Notes under the pieces: generated by a model
Told to the model about the DNA's origin: nothing
Seen by the model: the letters and a program-made list of their open reading frames with translations, nothing else
Databases searched by the model: none
Translations under genes and position numbers: made by a program
In this document: piece by piece, positions 36,852 to 48,280 of the stretch
Layout: the number at the start of each line of letters is the position of its first letter
How positions within the stretch are numbered: position 1 is the first letter of the stretch
NCBI GenBank assembly: GCA_900469445.1
Contig: UBXM01000001.1
Coordinates: 305,358-369,357, forward strand
Length of the DNA: 64,000 nucleotides
Reading direction: 5' to 3'
DNA from: Hyphomicrobiales bacterium
GTDB taxonomy: Bacteria > Pseudomonadota > Alphaproteobacteria > Rhizobiales > Rhizobiaceae

Positions 36852-36895
36852 ATTGGCTCGCTGCCGAAATACAGACCGGGAGGCTCAGGCTAACC

Positions 36896-40534
<3,639 letters not shown>

Positions 40535-40802
40535 ATCCACGCGCTGCCGTCCCCCTAATTTTTCCCCGGGCGATTTTTTTTGGCCGATTCTTGCGGCCAT
40601 GGTGGCGACGATAACACCATGACGAGTGTTAACAATGCCTTTTTACCACCACTCGTTACGCCGATTTTCATAGGGCGTGCCGCACCCTGTCCATTTGAAC
40701 CCGACGATGTTCTGGAAGAGGCGGCGCATGGTCGCAAATGACGGGGGCGGCAGGCTCGGCGATTTGTCACATTTGGCCGATAACGGCGCGAACGGGACAG
40801 CC

Positions 40803-42392
40803 ATGAGCGAGATCACGACACCTGCATCCGGCGACCTCGAAACCACCCCATCCGGCAGCGAACGGCGCAGGCGCACCGGCGGCCGGGGCTCCGAGCGCCA
40901 CCGCAGCGCCTCCTTCGGCACGAAATACCGCAATCTCGTCAACACGATCACCAAGACCGAGCTTCTTTCCGCCGAAGCGCTCAACGACATTCACCACGCC
41001 TCGCTGACCGTGCTCGAGGAAATCGGCATGGACATCATCCTGCCCGAGGCGCGCGAGCGGATGAAGGCGGCCGGCGCCGATGTGACGCCCGGCTCCGAGC
41101 GGGTCCGTTTCGACCGGGGTTTGATCGAGGAACTGATCGCGACGGTCCCTTCGAGCTTTACCATGCATGCCCGAAATCCGGCCCGAAACGTCAGGATCGG
41201 CGGCACCAATCTGGTCTTCGCCCAGGTTGCTTCCGCACCCTTCGTCGCCGATCGCGACGGTGGCCGCAGGGCGGGCAACCAGGACGATTTTCGCAAGCTG
41301 ATAAAGCTTGCCCAGCACTACGACATCATCCACACGACCGGCGGTTATCCGGTCGAGCCGATCGATATCCATGCCTCGGTGCGCCACCTCGATTGCCTGT
41401 CCGATCTGGTGAAGCTGACCGACAAAGTTTTTCACTGCTATTCGCTCGGCAGGCAGCGCAATCTCGATGCGCTGGAGATCGCCCGTATCGGCCGCGGCAT
41501 CACTGCGGAAGAGATGGAGAGCGAACCATCGCTCTTTACCGTCATCAATTCCTCCTCCCCGCTTCGTCTCGACGGGCCGATGCTGCAGGGGATCATCGAA
41601 ATGTCGTCGCGCGGACAGGTCGTCATCATGACGCCGTTTACGCTTGCGGGCGCGATGGCCCCTGTCACCATCGCAGGCGCGCTCGTGCAGCAGAATGCCG
41701 AAGCGCTGTGCGGCATCGCCTTCACGCAGATGGTAAAACGCGGCGCGCCGGTCATGTATGGCGGGTTCACCTCCAATGTCGACATGAAGACCGGGGCTCC
41801 CGCCTTCGGCACGCCGGAATATATGAAGGCGGTGATCGCAGGCGGCCAGCTCGCCCGCCGCTACGGCATCCCCTACCGCACCTCCAACACCAATGCCGCC
41901 AACACGCTCGATGCACAGGCCGCCTATGAAAGCGCCATGTCGCTCTGGGCGCTGACGCAGGGCGGCGGCAATTTCATCCTCCATTCGGCAGGATGGACCG
42001 AAGGCGGGCTGACGGCCTCGTTCGAAAAGTTCATCCTCGATGTCGACATGCTGCAGATGGTGGCGGAGTTTCTGACGCCGCTCGATGTCAGCCCCGATGC
42101 GCTTGCCCTCGATGCCGTGCGCGATGTCGGTCCCGGCGGGCACTATTTCGGCACGCCCCACACGCTGGCACGTTACGAAACCGCCTTTTATTCGCCGATC
42201 CTCTCCGACTGGCGCAATTTCGAAACCTGGAGCGAAGCCGGTCGACCGACCACCTACGATCACGCCAACCGCATCTACAAGCAGGCCTTGGCGGATTATC
42301 AGCAGCCGCCGCTCGATCCGGCAATCGAGGAAGAACTCGATTCCTTCGTGGCGAGGCGCAAGGCGGAAGGCGGTGTGCCGACGGATTTCTGA
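40803..42392 (+). CDS. Trimethylamine methyltransferase (MttB/COG5598) family protein, non-pyrrolysine
   Basis: The 529-residue protein belongs to the MttB superfamily, whose non-pyrrolysine members demethylate quaternary amines such as glycine betaine onto a corrinoid protein. It has the Arg-rich start ERRRRTGGRGSERHR, VLEEIGMDIILPEARERM, NDIHHASLTVL, TPFTLAGAMAPVTIAGALVQ and the C-terminal VGPGGHYFGTPHTLARYETA. The frame has no internal amber codon, so no pyrrolysine is used. No corrinoid protein or activator gene is nearby. ATG 40803 is chosen by homology; an ATG at 40728 is an alternative. Confidence 0.85.
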   Translation: MSEITTPASGDLETTPSGSERRRRTGGRGSERHRSASFGTKYRNLVNTITKTELLSAEALNDIHHASLTVLEEIGMDIILPEARERMKAAGADVTPGSERVRFDRGLIEELIATVPSSFTMHARNPARNVRIGGTNLVFAQVASAPFVADRDGGRRAGNQDDFRKLIKLAQHYDIIHTTGGYPVEPIDIHASVRHLDCLSDLVKLTDKVFHCYSLGRQRNLDALEIARIGRGITAEEMESEPSLFTVINSSSPLRLDGPMLQGIIEMSSRGQVVIMTPFTLAGAMAPVTIAGALVQQNAEALCGIAFTQMVKRGAPVMYGGFTSNVDMKTGAPAFGTPEYMKAVIAGGQLARRYGIPYRTSNTNAANTLDAQAAYESAMSLWALTQGGGNFILHSAGWTEGGLTASFEKFILDVDMLQMVAEFLTPLDVSPDALALDAVRDVGPGGHYFGTPHTLARYETAFYSPILSDWRNFETWSEAGRPTTYDHANRIYKQALADYQQPPLDPAIEEELDSFVARRKAEGGVPTDF

Positions 42393-42597
42393 CCGCCTTC
42401 ACTCCGCCGCAAGCCTGCCGTGATCTGGTCACAAAGCGGGTCAGAAGTTGCGCCACATCCGCGAAAATCAACTCCCGGACGATCGAGTGTGAACAGCCGT
42501 TCAGACTACTTCTGGTTTTCGTCCATCAATCTGCCGATATTCAGTTCCAGCTTATGAACGTGCCCTTGGAAAGAACCAGAGGGAAAGGATCACGACC

Positions 42598-42951
42598 ATG
42601 ACGTTCATGAAGAAATCAGTTTCCGCAGGCCTTGTCGCCCTGTCCGTTTTGGGCGCGCTTGCCGCGACCGCACCGGCGGCACAGGCACGCGATCACCATC
42701 GTCATCACGGCGATGACGTCCTGATCGGCGCAGCCGCAGGTCTCGCCGGCGGCCTTATCGGCGGCGCGATCGTTTCCGGTTCGCAGCGCCCGGTCTATGT
42801 CGAGCCGCAATATGAATATGCGCCGCCCCCGCCGCCGCGTGTCGTTTACCGCCCGGCCTATTACGAGCCGGCCCCGCCGCCGCCGCGTTGCCACTTCGAA
42901 TGGGTGGAAAACGAATATGGCGAAGCCTATCGCGCCCGCGTCTGCTACTAA
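42598..42951 (+). CDS. Small exported glycine-zipper, Pro/Tyr-rich protein
   Basis: The 117-residue product has a signal peptide (residues about 5-30, ending AQARDHH) and a His-rich start. A glycine-zipper segment (LIGAAAGLAGGLIGGAIVSG) likely inserts in the outer membrane. The tail is rich in Pro and Tyr (PPPPPRVVYRPAYYEPAPPP) and ends in an ECxxxxxCY-like cysteine pair (RCHFEW and RARVCY). AAAGGA precedes the ATG. Envelope function is inferred only. A strong terminator follows. Confidence 0.72.
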   Translation: MTFMKKSVSAGLVALSVLGALAATAPAAQARDHHRHHGDDVLIGAAAGLAGGLIGGAIVSGSQRPVYVEPQYEYAPPPPPRVVYRPAYYEPAPPPPRCHFEWVENEYGEAYRARVCY

Positions 42952-42972
42952 AATTTGAAGTCGGAATTGCCG

Positions 42973-43001
42973 AAGGCGGCGGTGGAAACACCGCCGCCTT
43001 T
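42973..43001 (+). terminator. Intrinsic terminator after the glycine-zipper gene
   Basis: AAGGCGGCGGTG (42973-42984) pairs with CACCGCCGCCTTT around a GAAA tetraloop, giving a very stable hairpin with a short T-run. It lies between convergent genes and could stop transcription from both sides. Confidence 0.85.
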
Positions 43002-43010
43002 CTCGTCTGA

Positions 43011-43307
43011 TCAATTGTCGCCGTCGATCCAGACCTGCTCGCCGGACTGCGGATGGAACTTGATCTCCATCTTGCGGCCATCCTTGTTGCGCGCCTCGAC
43101 CTCGTAGCAGCCATCGTCGATATCTATATCGCGGATCTCGAGCCCGAGCGGCGCGATCCTGTTGCGAAGGTCTGCCTCGCTCATCCAGTCCGCGATCGGC
43201 ACGTTGCCGCAACGGCGGCGATCGTCATCCGCATGGGCGGCGCTGGCAAATCCACCCATGACGGTGATGGAGGCGATGGCGGCGGCAGCAAGGGTAATGC
43301 TCTTCAT
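43011..43307 (-). CDS. PepSY-domain periplasmic protein
   Basis: The 98-residue product has a signal peptide (residues 1-25, ending AAHADDD) and one PepSY domain (WMSEADLRNRIAPLGLEIRD, GCYEVEARNKDGRKMEIKFH). PepSY domains bind or inhibit proteases and sensor proteins. AAAGGAAC precedes ATG 43307. It is divergent from another PepSY gene that leads a two-component operon, a pairing that suggests a shared role in envelope sensing. Confidence 0.82.
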   Translation of the reverse strand: MKSITLAAAAIASITVMGGFASAAHADDDRRRCGNVPIADWMSEADLRNRIAPLGLEIRDIDIDDGCYEVEARNKDGRKMEIKFHPQSGEQVWIDGDN

Positions 43308-43451
43308 GACGTGTTCCTTTCGAACTGATCCTGTTGACCCGGCCAAGGCACCGTTGCCTGACCGTTGGGAAGACCTTACGAAAGTGGCGCTGAGCGATAA
43401 CTGACAGGCCATGTCAGCTAAATTTCAGCAAAGCCATGTTAGAAGAACCGG

Positions 43452-43781
43452 ATGCTGAACCGTCTCCTTCCCCTCGCCCTTTCGTCGGCCCTCTTGTCTG
43501 CCATCGTGCTCGCGGCCCCGCAGGCGCACGCAGATGACGATGATCTCGACCGCCTGCGCGACGCCGTGAACCGTGGCGAGGTCATGCCGCTCTCGGCTTT
43601 GCAGGACGAAGTGCGCCGCGCTTTCCCCGGCGAGATCATCCGCGTCGAGCTCGACGAGGACGATGGCCGCTTCATCTATGAATTCAAGGTGCTGAAGCCG
43701 AACGGCCGGCTGATGGAAATCGAGATGGACGCCAAGGATGGCCGCGTTCTCGATGTCGACAACGATGATGACGACGATTGA
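43452..43781 (+). CDS. PepSY-domain periplasmic protein leading the two-component operon
   Basis: The 109-residue product has a signal peptide (residues about 1-27) and a PepSY domain (LRDAVNRGEVMPLSALQDEV, GRFIYEFKVLKPNGRLMEIE) followed by an acidic tail of aspartates. The stop is six bases from the response-regulator start. A similar layout, a small periplasmic inhibitor gene just upstream of a regulator-kinase pair, is known for FeuN-FeuP-FeuQ of Sinorhizobium. Equivalence here is a suggestion, not shown. Confidence 0.8.
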   Translation: MLNRLLPLALSSALLSAIVLAAPQAHADDDDLDRLRDAVNRGEVMPLSALQDEVRRAFPGEIIRVELDEDDGRFIYEFKVLKPNGRLMEIEMDAKDGRVLDVDNDDDDD

Positions 43782-43786
43782 TCGCC

Positions 43787-44446
43787 ATGCGCATTTTGCT
43801 TGTTGAAGACGACCCGTTGATCGCCCGCGATGTCACCCGCCATCTCGAACATGCCGGTTATCTCGTCGAACATGAACGCGACGGCGAAAGCGGCTGGTTT
43901 CGCGGAGACAGCGAGGAATTCGCCGCCGTCATCCTCGATCTCGGCCTGCCGGAACTGGACGGATTGTCCGTTCTCAAGCGCTGGCGAACAGCGGAGCGCG
44001 GCTTGCCCGTTCTCATCCTGACTGCCCGCGGCAACTGGGAGGAGCGCGTCGAGGGCATCGATGCCGGCGCTGACGATTACCTGGCAAAACCCTTCCAGAT
44101 GCCAGAGCTTCTGGCCCGCCTTCGCGCCATCATCCGCCGCTCGCAGGGCAATGCCGCCCCGGTCATGCAGGCCGGGCGGCTGAAACTCGATCCCCGCGCA
44201 AAAAATGCATCCGTCGACGGTCTGCCGGTGGAATTGACGCCGCTCGAATATCGCTGCCTTCATTATCTGATGGCCAATGGCGAACGGCACATCTCGCAGA
44301 TGGAACTGACCGAGCAGCTTTATGCCCAGGATTTCGAGCGGGAAAGCAATTCGGTCGAGGTTCTGGTCGGCCGGTTGCGCAAGAAATTCGGCAAGGAAAT
44401 CATCGCCACCCGCCGCGGCTACGGCTACCGGATCGGCACGGCATGA
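43787..44446 (+). CDS. OmpR-family response regulator (FeuP/PhoP-like)
   Basis: The 219-residue regulator has a receiver domain (MRILLVEDDPLIARD, phospho-acceptor in VILDLGLPELDGL, TARGNWEERVEG, LAKPFQMPELLAR) and a winged-helix DNA-binding domain (LTPLEYRCLHYLMANG, VEVLVGRLRKKFGKEIIATR). The style with the insertion SGWFRGDSEEF matches alphaproteobacterial FeuP-type regulators, which control osmotic and envelope genes. ATG 43787 follows the PepSY stop. The stop overlaps the kinase start by four bases. Confidence 0.88.
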   Translation: MRILLVEDDPLIARDVTRHLEHAGYLVEHERDGESGWFRGDSEEFAAVILDLGLPELDGLSVLKRWRTAERGLPVLILTARGNWEERVEGIDAGADDYLAKPFQMPELLARLRAIIRRSQGNAAPVMQAGRLKLDPRAKNASVDGLPVELTPLEYRCLHYLMANGERHISQMELTEQLYAQDFERESNSVEVLVGRLRKKFGKEIIATRRGYGYRIGTA

Positions 44447-45813
44447 CGGACCATGAGACCGCCACGAAACTCGGGCGGCGCCCGCTTTCGATCCGCAACC
44501 GCTTTCTCATCATCTCGCTGGTCACGGTTCCGGCGGCGCTGGCTCTGGCGGGATTGTTCATGGTCTCCGTTTTCTCCGCCAATCTGGAGCGGCGGCTGGA
44601 TGCCGAACTGACCGGCCATATCAACAATATCGCAGCCTCCCTGCGTTTTGCCGCCGATGGTTCCCCGGAACGACCGGCAGGCTTTTTCGATAAGCGCTTC
44701 GAGGATGCCTATGGCGGCCTCTACTGGCAGATCGGCGACGATACCTCCCCCGTCCGGCTGCGCTCCCACTCCCTGTGGGATTACACCCTCACCTTACCGA
44801 CAGTTCTGCCCAGTGACGGACGGGTTCTCCGCTACGACACCGCGGGCCCGGACGGCGCGAAACTGACCGCCCAGCAGCGCCAGATCATGATACCGACGCC
44901 CGCCGGCCTCAAGACCTTGCAGATCACCGTCGCCGCGGATCGCAAACCTTTGCAGGACGCCGGTTATCGTTTCGCCTTCGATATCTTGCCCTATCTCGCC
45001 GGCCTCGCCCTATTCCTCATCGGCGCATCGCTGATCCAGGTCGTTTTCGGCTTGAAGCCGCTTGCCGCTCTGACCAGCGGCCTCGACAGTATCCGCGAAC
45101 GCCGTGGCGGACGGCTGGAAGGCGTTTTGCCGAAGGAGTTCGAACCCGTCGAGATATCCGTCAACCGCCTGCTCGATGCCCAGGCGCAGGCGATCGCCAA
45201 GGCCCGCGCCCGTGCGGGCGATCTCGCCCATGGCCTGAAGACACCGCTGACGGTGCTTTCCAACGACGCCCTGACATTGCGCGAAAAGGGCGAGACGGAG
45301 ATGGCCGACGAGATCGACCGGCTGGTCAGGCTGATGCGCACCCATGTCGAGGCCGAGCTTGCCAGAAGCCGGATCGTCGCCAATGCCGAACTGCGCCAGT
45401 CCGACGCCGACATGGAAAAGATCATCGGCCAGATCGTCCGCACGCTGAAACGCACGCCGGAAGGCGAAGCGCTAGAGTGGCAGATGGAGATCGGCGAACC
45501 GGCAGACGTTCCGCTCGACCCGCATGACTTGCGCGAACTGGTCGGCAATATCGTCGAGAACGCCGTCAAATGGGCGGCAAGCGAAGTGGCGATCACCTGG
45601 TCGGATCGCCGCCTGACGGTCACGGACGACGGCCCCGGCGTCGATCCCGAAAAGATCCGCACCATGACCGAACGCGGCGTCAGGCTCGACGAACAAGTCC
45701 CCGGCACCGGCCTTGGCCTGTCGATCGTGCAGGAAATCTGCACCGTCTACGGACTGACGCTGTCGATCGAAAACCGCCAGACGAATGGCCTGCGGGTCAG
45801 CATCGGCTTCTAG
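44443..45813 (+). CDS. Membrane sensor histidine kinase
   Basis: The 456-residue kinase has two membrane helices (about residues 26-47 and 178-203) flanking a periplasmic sensor of about 130 residues. A HAMP-like linker follows (FGLKPLAALTSGLDSI), then the H-box RAGDLAHGLKTPLTVL and an HATPase with GNIVENAVKWA, VTDDGPGVD and GTGLGLSIVQEI. The HGLKTPL form is typical of FeuQ/PhoQ-like kinases. Translation is coupled to the regulator by an ATGA overlap. The periplasmic PepSY protein upstream is the likely sensor partner. Confidence 0.9.
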   Translation: MTDHETATKLGRRPLSIRNRFLIISLVTVPAALALAGLFMVSVFSANLERRLDAELTGHINNIAASLRFAADGSPERPAGFFDKRFEDAYGGLYWQIGDDTSPVRLRSHSLWDYTLTLPTVLPSDGRVLRYDTAGPDGAKLTAQQRQIMIPTPAGLKTLQITVAADRKPLQDAGYRFAFDILPYLAGLALFLIGASLIQVVFGLKPLAALTSGLDSIRERRGGRLEGVLPKEFEPVEISVNRLLDAQAQAIAKARARAGDLAHGLKTPLTVLSNDALTLREKGETEMADEIDRLVRLMRTHVEAELARSRIVANAELRQSDADMEKIIGQIVRTLKRTPEGEALEWQMEIGEPADVPLDPHDLRELVGNIVENAVKWAASEVAITWSDRRLTVTDDGPGVDPEKIRTMTERGVRLDEQVPGTGLGLSIVQEICTVYGLTLSIENRQTNGLRVSIGF

Positions 45814-45898
45814 CCCCGCCTGCGCCCTCCGTGCCTGCAACGAACCGGCCACCGATGCGTTGCCGCAGGATGACCGGCACTCTGGCAGGATATCGAGA

Positions 45899-46363
45899 TT
45901 GTCCACCGCAACAGATAATCGAAGTTTTCGAAGGCGCTCCTTCATTGCAGACACGCTTGCGCTGATCCTGTTCTTCACCACGACCGGCATCATCAACGAA
46001 CGTTTCGTTGCGCAGATGAGCTGGGACGAGGTTTTCCACGCCCGCCTTCTCGGAGCCGTGCTGATGGTGCCCGTCGGCCGGCCTTACGGATTATGGCGCG
46101 ACCGGCTGATGAAGCGTGCAGCCGACACGAGGCGCTCGCGTCTCTTCTGGGACAGCCTCGCGCTGATCACGTTCCAGGTTCCGATCTATGCCGTCATCAT
46201 CGCCGTCAGCGGCGCGTCCGGCAGCGGCCTCCTCCTCGGCATTCTCGGCGCGGCGGTGATGATGCTCGTCCTCGGGCGCCCCTACGGCGCGTTTCTCAAT
46301 CTCGTCAGAAACCTGTTCGGCCTGCCGCCCGGCGGCGACAAGCCGATGTCTCTGAACGCCTGA
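45899..46363 (+). CDS. alaE: AlaE-family L-alanine exporter
   Basis: The 154-residue inner-membrane protein matches the AlaE layout: FIADTLALILFFTTTGIINE, RLLGAVLMVPVGRPYGLWRD, ALITFQVPIYAVIIAVSGAS and GAAVMMLVLGRPYGAFLNLV, four membrane segments with repeated PYG motifs. The best start is TTG 45899, eight bases after AGGA, giving the length expected for the family. An ATG further upstream (45785) would add 38 residues overlapping the kinase gene. Confidence 0.82.
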   Translation: MSTATDNRSFRRRSFIADTLALILFFTTTGIINERFVAQMSWDEVFHARLLGAVLMVPVGRPYGLWRDRLMKRAADTRRSRLFWDSLALITFQVPIYAVIIAVSGASGSGLLLGILGAAVMMLVLGRPYGAFLNLVRNLFGLPPGGDKPMSLNA

Positions 46364-46568
46364 CATCGGTGGCCGCGTCCTTATCGCGCAGAACCGTCGG
46401 ATGAACTGTTGTGGGAAACCCGATCTTTGCCGATGACAGCGGCCATCGTTAGCAGTATCGAAACTTTTTGCGAGCCGGCACGATGTATCGAAGCATCCGC
46501 GGCGATCCCGTGCCCGCGCGACAGGCAAAAATCATTCCCGCCTTGAGATTCAAAAAATCGAAAAACGA

Positions 46569-46623
46569 CGACATGAAAAGCATGTCGGTCGCTTGGCGGG
46601 ACGCAAACAGGACAGGGCGAACG
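46569..46623 (+). promoter_or_regulatory. Hairpin leader before the nucleobase permease gene
   Basis: CGACATG (46569-46575) and CATGTCG (46581-46587) form a perfect seven-bp stem with loop AAAAG, then GGCGGGACGCAAACAGGACA leads to the ribosome site. The tract GGGACGCAAACAGGACAGGG loosely resembles GGGAACAAAAAGAACGGG in the puuD leader. A shared purine-responsive element is possible but not established. Confidence 0.35.
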
Positions 46624-47958
46624 ATGAGTGAAACGGGTGGGTATTTTCCGCGCTGGCGGCTGAAGACGGAAGGGCGCATTCTGCCCGACGAACGGCTTCC
46701 GGCGGGACCGACAGTGGTGCTGGGCTTCCAGCATGTGGTGGCGATGTTCGGTTCGACCGTGCTTGCCCCGATGATCATGGGTTTCGACCCCAATGTCTCG
46801 ATCCTGTTTTCCGGCATTGCGACGCTGATCTTCTTCATCGCCGTCGGCGGACGCGTACCGAGCTATCTCGGCTCCTCCTTCGGCTTCATCGGCCCGGTTC
46901 TGGTGGCGACCGCCGCCGCAGCCGGCGCTCCTAACCCCAATATCGCGCTCGCACTGGGCGGCATCATCGCCGCCGGTGCGCTTTATGCACTGATCGGCGT
47001 CATCGTCATGATGGCCGGCCATCGCTGGATCGAGCGGTTGATGCCGCCGGTGCTCACCGGCGCAATCGTCGCCGCCATCGGCCTCGTGCTTGCGCCGATC
47101 GCCATCGCCAGCGCATCCGGCACCGGACCGGCGAACCCGGACGGCAGCCAGCTGTCGCGCTGGGTGGCGATGGCCACCGTCGCCGCCGTCGGCCTCGTTG
47201 CCGTCTACGCGCCCGGCATGACCCGCCGCCTGCCGATCCTCCTCGGCGGTGCTTTCGCCTATATCCTCTATCTGGTGCTGGCCAACGGTTTCGGCATGGG
47301 CACGCCGGTCGACTTCTCCGGCGTTTCCGCCGCCGCCTGGTTCGGCATGCCGACCTTCACCGCGCCGGTCTTTTCCGCATCCGCCATCACCCTGATTGCC
47401 CCGGTCGTCGTCATCCTGGTTGCCGAAAACCTCGGACATATCAAGGCAATCGGCGCCATGACCGGCCGCAATCTCGACCCCTATCTCGGCCGCGCCTTCA
47501 TCGGTGACGGTGTCGCGACGATGTTCTCCGGCTTCTTCGGTGGCACCGGCATGACCACCTATGCCGAAAACATGGGCGTCATGGCGGTTACCCGCATCTT
47601 CTCGACGCTGGTCTTCCTGGTTGCCGCCTTCGTCGCCATCCTGCTCGGCTTCTCGCCGAAATTCGGCGCGCTGATCCAGACCATCCCCGGCCCCGTCCTC
47701 GGTGGCCTGTCGATCGTCGTCTTCGGCCTGATTGCTGCGACAGCCGGTCGCATCTGGGTGGAAAACAAGGTCGATTTCGCCGAGCCGCGCAATCTGATCA
47801 CCGTCGGCGTGGCACTCGTCCTTGGCGCCGGCAATTTCAAGCTCGACGTTGCAGGCTTTACGCTGGACGGTATCGGCACGGCCACGATCGGCGCAATCGT
47901 GCTCTACCACGCGCTGGGGCTGACCAAGGCGGCCGACAAGCCTGATCAACAGTCCTGA
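46624..47958 (+). CDS. NCS2-family nucleobase (uracil/xanthine) permease
   Basis: The 444-residue carrier has about 13 membrane segments and the NCS2 markers: GFQHVVAMFGSTVLAPMIMG, the PSYLGSSFGFIGP segment, VVILVAENLGHIKAI with the conserved Glu, and GTGMTTYAENMGVMAVT with the second conserved Glu. UraA/RutG-type motifs (TYAENMG) point to uracil or pyrimidine uptake, though xanthine is possible in the family. AGGGCGAACG precedes ATG 46624. A GC-rich hairpin follows the stop. Confidence 0.88.
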   Translation: MSETGGYFPRWRLKTEGRILPDERLPAGPTVVLGFQHVVAMFGSTVLAPMIMGFDPNVSILFSGIATLIFFIAVGGRVPSYLGSSFGFIGPVLVATAAAAGAPNPNIALALGGIIAAGALYALIGVIVMMAGHRWIERLMPPVLTGAIVAAIGLVLAPIAIASASGTGPANPDGSQLSRWVAMATVAAVGLVAVYAPGMTRRLPILLGGAFAYILYLVLANGFGMGTPVDFSGVSAAAWFGMPTFTAPVFSASAITLIAPVVVILVAENLGHIKAIGAMTGRNLDPYLGRAFIGDGVATMFSGFFGGTGMTTYAENMGVMAVTRIFSTLVFLVAAFVAILLGFSPKFGALIQTIPGPVLGGLSIVVFGLIAATAGRIWVENKVDFAEPRNLITVGVALVLGAGNFKLDVAGFTLDGIGTATIGAIVLYHALGLTKAADKPDQQS

Positions 47959-47966
47959 CCGGACTT

Positions 47967-47995
47967 AAGCGCAGGCCGCATAGCCGGCCTGCGCT
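47967..47995 (+). terminator. Strong hairpin after the permease gene
   Basis: AAGCGCAGGCC (47967-47977) and GGCCTGCGCTT form an 11-bp stem with loop GCATAGCC. No T-run follows, so termination may need Rho or rely on the stem strength alone. Confidence 0.6.
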
Positions 47996-48280
47996 TCGCA
48001 TCTGCGAAACATCCTTGACTTTTCGCGCAAAATCCACCACATGCGGCTCATGCTTTCACCTTCCGGCCGCCGCGTGAGTTGGCCCTGCGACAAATTTCGA
48101 TCGCGAAGAAGGAACAAGGCGCACTGATAGATCGCCCTGGCATTCAGGGTTTAAGCGCTGGGAAGCAATTTCCAACACACAAGTTCCCAAATCACGCGGG
48201 GTTCTTGACGCCAGAAACAGCTTACACGGCATGGTGCCGTGCGGGCACATATGTTTCCGGCGCCCCGAAAGGTATTCGCT
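47996..48280 (+). promoter_or_regulatory. Leader region of the DEAD-box helicase gene
   Basis: The gene-free gap between the permease stop and the helicase start is 322 bases; this is the part after the hairpin, and it holds no recognised frame. At 48225-48241 CACGGCA and TGCCGTG form a perfect stem, while GTGCC (48234-48238) can pair with GGCAC (48243-48247) in an exclusive alternative. The AAAGG ribosome site lies 27 bases further on. Alternating folds could regulate translation; this is inference. Confidence 0.4.

Noticed and set aside
40803..42392. Pyrrolysine use in the MttB-like gene.
   Set aside because: There is no in-frame amber codon; the gene is the non-pyrrolysine type.
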